Positions 1-5,447 of a stretch of 64,000 nt of DNA are shown here, piece by piece. The stretch covers positions 1 through 64,000 of the forward strand of contig JAILIM010000017.1 of assembly GCA_024695285.1 (NCBI GenBank), written 5' to 3'. The DNA is from Bacteroidales bacterium. Its GTDB lineage: Bacteria; Bacteroidota; Bacteroidia; Bacteroidales; UBA932. The notes beneath the pieces are model-generated. The model saw only the letters and a program-made list of their open reading frames with translations, did not search any database and had not been told where the DNA came from. Within the stretch, counting starts at the first letter, position 1; each line of letters starts with the position of its first letter. A program made the translations under genes and the position numbers.

Positions 1-1
1 A

Positions 2-217
2 TTTGCCTTCAATGCATCCTTGTCTTCCGTCAACGTTGCCAGGGCTTATGCCAGGCAACAGGGGCACAACCTTTCCGTCGGTTCAACCAAAACCCTGCTG
101 CACAACGCTGCAATGGTGGATCGATTTATTGCAATGTCCGCGAAACGCGCGAACTTGCGATTAAATAACACTGATTTCAAAGAACTCTTATTCTACGGCG
201 TTCGCGCCGTGGCATAA
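2..217 (+). CDS. C-terminal end of an unidentified protein (5' end outside window)
   Basis: The frame is open from the left edge of the window and ends at a TAA at 215-217. About 71 residues are visible, basic and probably helical, ending in FYGVRAVA. There is no motif I can assign to a family. A start inside the window (TTG at 20) is possible, but a truncated longer gene is more likely because the frame has no stop back to base 2. Its base composition is less AT-rich than the island that follows, so it may be the last gene before that island. Function unknown. Confidence 0.35.
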   Translation, partial: FAFNASLSSVNVARAYARQQGHNLSVGSTKTLLHNAAMVDRFIAMSAKRANLRLNNTDFKELLFYGVRAVA

Positions 218-283
218 AAACTATAAAACTAACGAACTATTGATCAGTGTTCAAAATGCAAAAATAATTATCGCCGGCAGTGT

Positions 284-394
284 ATGGCAGGAGAGCCAGA
301 TTGTCCGAAAGCCACAGATTGTCCTAGCTTCGATTCTATATATATGACTCTTGATTCTCCGGAAATAGACGAAGAAAATGAATGGGAGTATTAG
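284..394 (+). CDS. Possible small cysteine-rich protein
   Basis: From the ATG at 284 this short frame encodes 36 residues, but it is open back to 233. The upstream part adds a CSKC pair and a third cysteine, giving C-x2-C, C, C-P and C-P in about 50 residues followed by an acidic tail (EIDEENEWEY). That spacing resembles a small zinc-binding protein. The only in-frame candidate start for the longer form is ATT at 239, which is rare. The stop overlaps the palindrome at 390-409. It may be a real small protein, the tail of a decayed gene, or chance; the regular cysteine pattern is the only argument for coding. Confidence 0.22.
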   Translation: MAGEPDCPKATDCPSFDSIYMTLDSPEIDEENEWEY

Positions 395-409
395 TGTACA
401 CGAACTAAT
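390..409. promoter_or_regulatory. Inverted repeat upstream of the GTPase operon (candidate operator)
   Basis: The sequence attagtgtacacgaactaat has matching half-sites attagt/actaat. It ends 26 bases before the GTPase start. A nearly identical palindrome (attagtggacactaat) lies at 2331-2346, and its right part, cgaactaata, recurs at 2429-2438, 24 bases before the gene at 2463. Reuse of one element before several genes of the same island suggests a shared repressor or promoter element. No Bacteroidota TAnnTTTG element is evident here. Confidence 0.4.
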
Positions 410-435
410 AAGATAAACAATTTAATAGATGAATT

Positions 436-1131
436 ATGGCGAGTTTTTTTAGAAAAGCACTAGATGTTCTAGAAACAATTATTACCATTCCGTTCTTTCC
501 AATCCTTTTTCTTATCGGCCTGTTCCTTCCAGATAAAGCTAACAGCATTGTAATACTGGGGACAAAATATTCAGGGAAAACAACTTTATGGAAAGAATTG
601 GGAGGCATTGAAGAGGTTAGGCCAAATACTAACTGGGAGCCTGTTCAATCATTTGAGATTAATCGTTCGAATGGGACAAAGGTAAAGATTTCTGAGACTG
701 CTGATATCGGAGGGGAAGATTGGGCGGTTGGGGATTATTATGGACGCTTAATAAAAGAAGATACATTTATTTACTATCTCGTAGACTCAAATGACGTTTC
801 TTTGTCTTCAAAGATGCAGCGCGTAAGATCCGACCTCATAAAAATAGATAAAATAGTTAAAGAAAAAGGCATAAAAGAAAGAATAGGTTTTAAGTTCATT
901 CTTACACACTTCTACGATTACACGAAAACACACCCGAACAGTAACGAATATGATCTTTATCGTCTTTTCTTAAAAGCATTAGATAAAAGTAAAGGGAGAG
1001 GAGTTATTGGGTCCAAATTGGGAAATGATAAAATAAGTGAGGTTATGATGGTTGCTGAATTAGATGAAGAGAAAGCTAAAAAACTGGGCAAAGATTATAT
1101 AGGCATTATAAGAAACGAAATAGGTAAATAA
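436..1131 (+). CDS. Membrane-associated P-loop GTPase-like protein of an AT-rich island
   Basis: The 231-residue protein starts with a hydrophobic stretch (residues 15-32, FFPILFLIGLFLP) that could insert in or lie on the membrane. A P-loop GTKYSGKT follows at 42-49. DIGG at 90-93 fits a G3/Walker B element. LTHFYD near 156-161 sits where a small GTPase has its NKxD base-recognition motif, in degenerate form. The fold is thus probably TRAFAC-type GTPase, but nucleotide specificity is not certain. The stop is 2 bases from the next start, so it leads a tight operon with a tail-anchored protein and a 243-residue protein. AT-rich codon use (ATA, AGA, AAA) differs from the rest of the window. I do not recognise a named family. 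Confidence 0.75.
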   Translation: MASFFRKALDVLETIITIPFFPILFLIGLFLPDKANSIVILGTKYSGKTTLWKELGGIEEVRPNTNWEPVQSFEINRSNGTKVKISETADIGGEDWAVGDYYGRLIKEDTFIYYLVDSNDVSLSSKMQRVRSDLIKIDKIVKEKGIKERIGFKFILTHFYDYTKTHPNSNEYDLYRLFLKALDKSKGRGVIGSKLGNDKISEVMMVAELDEEKAKKLGKDYIGIIRNEIGK

Positions 1132-1133
1132 AA

Positions 1134-1562
1134 ATGGATTGTAATCGAATACTTCTAGTCCTTTCTGCCAAACCTGAAGGAGGCTCAGCATTATATGTGA
1201 ATGGAATAGAGTCTCAACCGGGTAGTATAGAGATGCATACTATAACAGAGCTTTCATACTTGGCGGGAAAGCACCGGAGCCCTTGGTGTGGAATTATCAA
1301 CGATTGTTTTTTTATAAAAGGTTTCTTTAATAATAAAGATAACCACGGAAACAAAATGACTTTTTCCTACTGCGCTAATATCAATAGTATTGAAGTGGGG
1401 AAGAAAATCTTCTTTGGCGACATTGTGCCCCTTGGTTATAAAATAGACGACGAAACGTCGGAGAGCTTAGAGTCACGTCTCAAGAAAACACTTTTAAGAT
1501 ATATTGGCTTTGCCGCCCTTGTCATCATCTTTTTAATCATTTTATTAATAGTCATCAAGTAG
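1134..1562 (+). CDS. Small tail-anchored membrane protein of the GTPase operon
   Basis: This 142-residue protein has a soluble N-terminal domain of about 115 residues, with several beta-strand-like segments and scattered cysteines. One C-terminal transmembrane helix (about 122-141, rich in I, L and V) ends in a single lysine, so the protein is probably tail-anchored with the domain in the cytoplasm. There is no signal peptide. It starts 2 bases after the GTPase stop and ends 1 base before the next start. The layout suggests a membrane partner or sensor for the GTPase. No known family recognised. Confidence 0.65.
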   Translation: MDCNRILLVLSAKPEGGSALYVNGIESQPGSIEMHTITELSYLAGKHRSPWCGIINDCFFIKGFFNNKDNHGNKMTFSYCANINSIEVGKKIFFGDIVPLGYKIDDETSESLESRLKKTLLRYIGFAALVIIFLIILLIVIK

Positions 1563-1563
1563 T

Positions 1564-2295
1564 ATGGAACATAAGCCACAACTCGTTATAGTCCCAGACG
1601 AGGACTTTAAATATGGACTTAATCATGACGCTTACCCTGAATACAGTGAGGAATTACGTTCTGGAGAAGTCGTTGTTGTCTCAAAGGAAGAAGCGACAAC
1701 TCAATATGGTATAGCCTCTCCCAAAGATAACAAGATATATGTGCTAAACGTCTTTGATGGAACATTCAGAGATATTACAGCGGAGAGTACTGAAAAGAGT
1801 TTCATCGAAGCAAAAGCGGTAGCGATAAGGGAAGCGCTGATTATGCTGGGAGCTTATTCTGCGGAACTTGTGCATAGAATCGAGCATGTTCAAGATAAAG
1901 ATTTAAAACTAGGGGCAAAAGTTAAAAAGGGAGTTGGTTCTATAGGTGTTGATTATCATCAGAACAAACATAAGGAGATTAATCTCGATGCTAAAATCCA
2001 GCTAAAACCATTTAAGCGCCCAACAAAGAGTGTTAAAGAAGTCCGTCAATTCGCATTCACGCATGGTTTAGGTAATGAGAGCTCAATAATAGCATGGATT
2101 GATCGTCTTGAACGTGATGGTAAACTTGGAGGCGCCGAAGAGATAGAAATAACCTTTTTGGAGGAATTGGCCGTTGCTCGAGATGCTGCGTTAAACCTTC
2201 AGCTTGTGAAATGCGAAGCAGGCTTTAATATTGAAAGCTTAAACAAAGAAACTCATAGTTTCTTCGAGAAGATATCAATCGACTTTGGTGAATAG
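1564..2295 (+). CDS. Conserved-looking hypothetical protein, third gene of the GTPase operon
   Basis: The 243-residue protein appears soluble, with no signal or membrane segment. Residues 1-75 look alpha/beta (LVIVPDEDF, GEVVVVSKEE, KIYVLNVFDGTF). A long helix runs at about 80-110. A Lys/Gly-rich stretch at 113-150 (KLGAKVKKGVGSIGV) looks like strands, and the C-terminal 90 residues look helical. No catalytic motif is evident. It follows the tail-anchored gene with a 1-base gap, so the three proteins are likely made together and may form one complex. Codon use is AT-rich like its two upstream neighbours. Function unknown. Confidence 0.65.
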   Translation: MEHKPQLVIVPDEDFKYGLNHDAYPEYSEELRSGEVVVVSKEEATTQYGIASPKDNKIYVLNVFDGTFRDITAESTEKSFIEAKAVAIREALIMLGAYSAELVHRIEHVQDKDLKLGAKVKKGVGSIGVDYHQNKHKEINLDAKIQLKPFKRPTKSVKEVRQFAFTHGLGNESSIIAWIDRLERDGKLGGAEEIEITFLEELAVARDAALNLQLVKCEAGFNIESLNKETHSFFEKISIDFGE

Positions 2296-2330
2296 TAGGT
2301 AAAACACGTTCTAAAGATTGAATCGTGTCT

Positions 2331-2346
2331 ATTAGTGGACACTAAT
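2331..2346. promoter_or_regulatory. Palindrome attagtggacactaat, second copy of the island element
   Basis: Perfect 7-base arms (attagtg/cactaat) around GA. It matches the 390-409 palindrome apart from one substitution and a 4-base deletion in the spacer. It ends 19 bases before the ATG of the truncated hydrolase copy at 2366, much as the first copy lies just before the GTPase gene. It may therefore have been the original control element of the Ntn-hydrolase gene. Confidence 0.4.
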
Positions 2347-2365
2347 GAAACTGAAGGTCAAATCC

Positions 2366-2399
2366 ATGACAGCAATCGTAGGCATCCTTAACCGCCGGG
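2366..2399 (+). repeat. 34-bp direct repeat, left copy
   Basis: An exact 34-base match to 3084-3117, beginning precisely at the ATG in both copies and ending at the run of G after CGCC. The flanks do not match. Recombination between the copies would delete 718 bases (the genes at 2463 and 2872) and place the Ntn-hydrolase gene directly behind the palindrome at 2331. Confidence 0.9.
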
Positions 2400-2455
2400 C
2401 ATTGGCTTTCGTGGCATACGGAGGATGGCGAACTAATACCTTAATGATTTATTAA
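2366..2455 (+). pseudogene. Truncated 5' copy of the Ntn-hydrolase gene
   Basis: From the ATG the first eleven codons are identical to the start of the gene at 3084 and encode MTAIVGILNRR, including the catalytic threonine. After base 2399 the sequence diverges; the frame runs to a TAA at 2453-2455 as unrelated residues. No proteasome-like body follows. This is a relic left by duplication or by insertion of the 718-base segment that carries the next two small genes. Confidence 0.65.
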
Positions 2456-2462
2456 TGTCACT

Positions 2463-2849
2463 ATGAATACCACACGACATCTGCCCACATTGAGGGAGAA
2501 ATATGGTTTTACTGATGATGAAGTCATTGCTCTTCTTATCCTTGAAAGAGAGGGCTTATCTGAACTCAAGAAGAAAAGGAGAGTGCTATATGATGGATTA
2601 ATTATTCTTCTTGGTATCAACGATGAGGACTTTGACAAGGCAAAGGGGCTACGCTGGTCCAAGCGGATGGCTCAGACGATAAACTCGATGGGAGAAGAAA
2701 AAGACCTGGTTTTCGGTATACATGATATTGTTAAGCGGAGCGGGCCGGCAAAAGAAGAGCAGGAGTACTTCCTTAAGAAAGTCAAAGAGGCCGTTGAGGG
2801 CAACCTTCTGAAACAACTTCCGCCAGGCTTCTTTCTGGACAAACCATAA
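2463..2849 (+). CDS. Hypothetical protein, 128 residues, inside the direct-repeat segment
   Basis: The product looks soluble and highly charged. It is mostly helical, with FTDDEVIALLILEREGL at about 16-32 and a Lys/Glu-rich C-terminal half ending LPPGFFLDKP. No family recognised. It lies between the two 34-base repeat copies and shares the upstream element cgaactaata (2429-2438) with the GTPase gene at almost the same distance from the start. It may be a small helical adaptor in the island, but no motif proves this. The gene at 2872 follows after 22 bases. Confidence 0.55.
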   Translation: MNTTRHLPTLREKYGFTDDEVIALLILEREGLSELKKKRRVLYDGLIILLGINDEDFDKAKGLRWSKRMAQTINSMGEEKDLVFGIHDIVKRSGPAKEEQEYFLKKVKEAVEGNLLKQLPPGFFLDKP

Positions 2850-2871
2850 TAATTCTCAAACTGTATAATAA

Positions 2872-3051
2872 ATGGGAAAATACGATTCCGCCATAAAGTT
2901 TGCTGAGGAGCAGATTAAGCGTTGCAAGGCTCAGATTACGCTCTACAAAAAGCATAAGAATCCGGGGTGGGAGAACGTCGTGGAGTCTCTGACAAGGCAA
3001 ATAAATAGTAAGATGGCTTCTATTGACGACATGAAAAAACGGAACGATTAA
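2872..3051 (+). CDS. Small lysine-rich helical protein, 59 residues
   Basis: ATG at 2872 to TAA at 3049-3051. The product begins MGKYDSAIKFAEEQIK and is rich in Lys, Glu, Gln and Ala in a helical pattern, with one helix-breaking HKNPGW in the middle: probably a two-helix hairpin. The gene fits between the 128-residue protein (22 bases upstream) and the Ntn hydrolase (32 bases downstream), all on one strand. No family recognised. Support comes from the amphipathic pattern and position only. Confidence 0.5.
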   Translation: MGKYDSAIKFAEEQIKRCKAQITLYKKHKNPGWENVVESLTRQINSKMASIDDMKKRND

Positions 3052-3083
3052 ATAGGGAGAATAGCTAGCACTATATAAAAACA

Positions 3084-3117
3084 ATGACAGCAATCGTAGG
3101 CATCCTTAACCGCCGGG
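3084..3117 (+). repeat. 34-bp direct repeat, right copy (start of the Ntn-hydrolase gene)
   Basis: Identical to 2366-2399; both copies begin at the ATG. This copy continues into the full-length hydrolase gene. Confidence 0.9.
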
Positions 3118-4346
3118 GGGCGGTGCTGGCGGCGGATAGTGCCGTGACTGTGGAGAACGGGGCGCGGAGGAAAATCTACAATACCGCGACCAAGATATTC
3201 CGCCTGGCAGACGGGCCGGTGGGGGTTATGATCTTCAGCTCGTCCGAGGTGAACGGTATGCCCTGGGACGTGATCTTCAAGTTGTTCCGGGAACGCTACG
3301 GCAAGCAGACATTCCCCTCGCTGACGGACTATGTCCGTAATTTCATCAACTTCCTGAAGTCGGAAAACTGCTTCAGCACGGAGAAGACTCAGATGGACTA
3401 CTTCGAGTCCGAAGTCCGGCAGCTATACAGTCGTTTGGCAACTGTAATCAATGACAATCTGCCTGATGAATCGGATCCTAAAGACGCAGAGATTGACGAC
3501 GTCGCTTTCAATGAGATCATCAATAACACAATCAAGGAATTCGAAGAGCACTTTGACGAGGTGGGAGTGTGTTCTGAGATGGAGAATTATACCATTGACC
3601 TGATGAGGAGGTACGCGTCGGAACTCTTTGATTCAATGGCGGAACAGTATGAGGATGACGGCTTCGGCAAAGACTTCCGGGACAAGTGGGAAAAAATGGT
3701 GTTCGCATACATGCGCTCCAAATGTTTCTATCAGGGAACCGGCATCGTTTTCGTCGGATACGGCGAAAAGGACATCTATCCTTCGTTGATACCGATATAT
3801 GTTTCGGGAGAGTTTGATGGTCGGATCCGCCATTTCACGGCAACGGACGAGTCAGACGAAATATCCCCACAGGAGACTGCCGTAATCCATCCTTTTGCAC
3901 AGTCGGATGTCATGCACACACTGGTAGATGGTATCAATCCCAGTTTCCGTGACGTGGTTTCCAACCTGAACAAGCATACTGCCTCAAAGTCGAAGGAAAT
4001 GGCTCTTGAGGCCATAAAGAACGCCGGGGCGCCGAAAGAGTATCTTGACGTAGTTGAAGGCCTGGACCTGAATGCTCTGAATGATGAGTTTGATAAAGCG
4101 GTTGACGATTATTCAAACACTGAGTTCAGTGACGGGGTCGTGGACGCCGTTGATTCGTTCAACCTTGAAGACATGGCTGATATGGCCGAAAGCCTTGTAT
4201 CTGTCACTAACCTGCACCGACATATCAGTTCCTCAGAGGAATCTGTCGGTGGCCCGATAGACGTAGCCGTTATTACCAGAACAGAGGGCTTCATGTGGGT
4301 TAAGCACAAACAGTGGATTCCTCAGGTGCCGCTGACGATTGAATAG
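3084..4346 (+). CDS. Proteasome/HslV-like N-terminal-nucleophile hydrolase, 420 residues
   Basis: The N-terminus reads MTAIVGILNRRGAVLAADS. If Met is removed, Thr becomes residue 1 and Asp falls at residue 17, the exact positions of the Thr1 and Asp17 pair of proteasome beta subunits and HslV. TATKIF supplies a lysine (K36 in that numbering) near the usual Lys33, and PVGVMIFSSSEV fits the next beta strands. The remaining roughly 350 residues are acidic, largely helical and much longer than the usual 180-240-residue subunit, so this is a distinct branch. A threonine peptidase or amidase activity is inference; processing and substrate are unknown. The first 34 bases are duplicated at 2366. GC content is higher than in the GTPase operon. 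Confidence 0.75.
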   Translation: MTAIVGILNRRGAVLAADSAVTVENGARRKIYNTATKIFRLADGPVGVMIFSSSEVNGMPWDVIFKLFRERYGKQTFPSLTDYVRNFINFLKSENCFSTEKTQMDYFESEVRQLYSRLATVINDNLPDESDPKDAEIDDVAFNEIINNTIKEFEEHFDEVGVCSEMENYTIDLMRRYASELFDSMAEQYEDDGFGKDFRDKWEKMVFAYMRSKCFYQGTGIVFVGYGEKDIYPSLIPIYVSGEFDGRIRHFTATDESDEISPQETAVIHPFAQSDVMHTLVDGINPSFRDVVSNLNKHTASKSKEMALEAIKNAGAPKEYLDVVEGLDLNALNDEFDKAVDDYSNTEFSDGVVDAVDSFNLEDMADMAESLVSVTNLHRHISSSEESVGGPIDVAVITRTEGFMWVKHKQWIPQVPLTIE

Positions 4347-4548
4347 GTTACCCTGGGTAAACGGTTAGGGCTTTTAAATCGTTGAGTAGGGGCGGCGCAT
4401 GTACTGGTCCAAGCCGGTGGCAGGGTAGGGGCGAAAAGCGGTGGTTTTCGTAGGTAGGGGTCCTGGATTTGGACCGGTACGGGCACCCCGAGGCAAAAGG
4501 AACCGCTGACTTTCCGGCAAAAATCCGTATCTTGCGCAAAAATGCGGA

Positions 4549-5445
4549 ATGGACCAGCCGAAACTTGAAAGGATGCTGCGCCTGATGAAGTATCTCTCGG
4601 GCAATGTCAACTACTCCATAGCCGAACTGGGGCGGAAGCTCGAGATGTCGCCCAGAACGGTGTACCGCTACCTTGACACTTTCAAGAGCGCGGGCTTCAC
4701 CGTGGTGAAGCTCCGCGGCGACATCTACAAGCTCGCCGAAATGCCCCGGGAAACCGTGGACCTGGACAAGCTGATCTACTTCTCGGAAGAGGAAGCATAC
4801 CTCGTGAATTCCCTTATAGACCAGCTCGTTCCGACCAACAGCCTGAAGTCCGGCCTAAAGGAGAAACTATCGGCGATCTACCGTTCCACCAGCATAGCTG
4901 ACTTCGTCGGCGGGCAGAGCAATTCCGCCCATATCGACGCCCTCGGAAGGGCCGCCCAGGACAAGCGCCAGGCAGTGCTCCGGGATTACGAATCCGGCAG
5001 TTCCCACACCATACGCGACCGCCGCATAGAGCCATTCGGCTTCACCTCCGACTATGCCGACGTCTGGGCTCTGGACCTTGAAGACGGCCGCAACAAGACC
5101 TTCAAGATCTCCCGGATAGGCTCGGTCGAAATTCTCGACACGCCCTGGGAGAGGGAAGCGGAGCACCACCGCTCGGGAATGGACGTCTTCCGTATGACTG
5201 GCGACAATCCCATCCATATAGTCCTTAGCATGAGCCTGATGGCCAAGAACCTGCTGGAGGAGGAATACCCCCTGGCCACCCGCTGCACGCGCCGCGACGG
5301 CGACCGCTGGATACTGGAGACCGACATCTACCAGCTCCAGGGCGCTACACGCTTCATCGCGGGCCTGATGGAAGAAATTACAATAGTAGAAGGCGACGCC
5401 TTGAAGGCCCACCTGAAAGAATACGGCAGCAAGTACTTCCGCTAA
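4549..5445 (+). CDS. HTH-WYL family transcriptional regulator
   Basis: A winged helix-turn-helix occupies residues 5-62 (LMKYLSGNVNYSIAELGRKL then SPRTVYRYLDTF as recognition helix). A WYL domain follows at about 145-215, containing FGFTSDYADVWALDLEDG and a basic TFKISRI, then a C-terminal WCX-like region. WYL proteins bind nucleic-acid or nucleotide ligands and often control defence or DNA-damage genes. Here it stands 202 bases downstream of the Ntn-hydrolase gene, but its GC-rich codons match the chromosome, so a link to the island is only possible. The gap 4347-4548 has GGGG-rich short repeats (taggggcg twice) and no gene. A weak TATCTTGC lies at 4528. Confidence 0.85.
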   Translation: MDQPKLERMLRLMKYLSGNVNYSIAELGRKLEMSPRTVYRYLDTFKSAGFTVVKLRGDIYKLAEMPRETVDLDKLIYFSEEEAYLVNSLIDQLVPTNSLKSGLKEKLSAIYRSTSIADFVGGQSNSAHIDALGRAAQDKRQAVLRDYESGSSHTIRDRRIEPFGFTSDYADVWALDLEDGRNKTFKISRIGSVEILDTPWEREAEHHRSGMDVFRMTGDNPIHIVLSMSLMAKNLLEEEYPLATRCTRRDGDRWILETDIYQLQGATRFIAGLMEEITIVEGDALKAHLKEYGSKYFR

Positions 5446-5447
5446 AG

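Noticed and set aside
4347..4548. G-rich segment with taggggcg repeats and ggtcc/ggacc pair, examined as tRNA, att site or riboswitch
   Set aside because: No cloverleaf, no tRNA end for integration and no known riboswitch core could be drawn; left as unexplained intergenic DNA.
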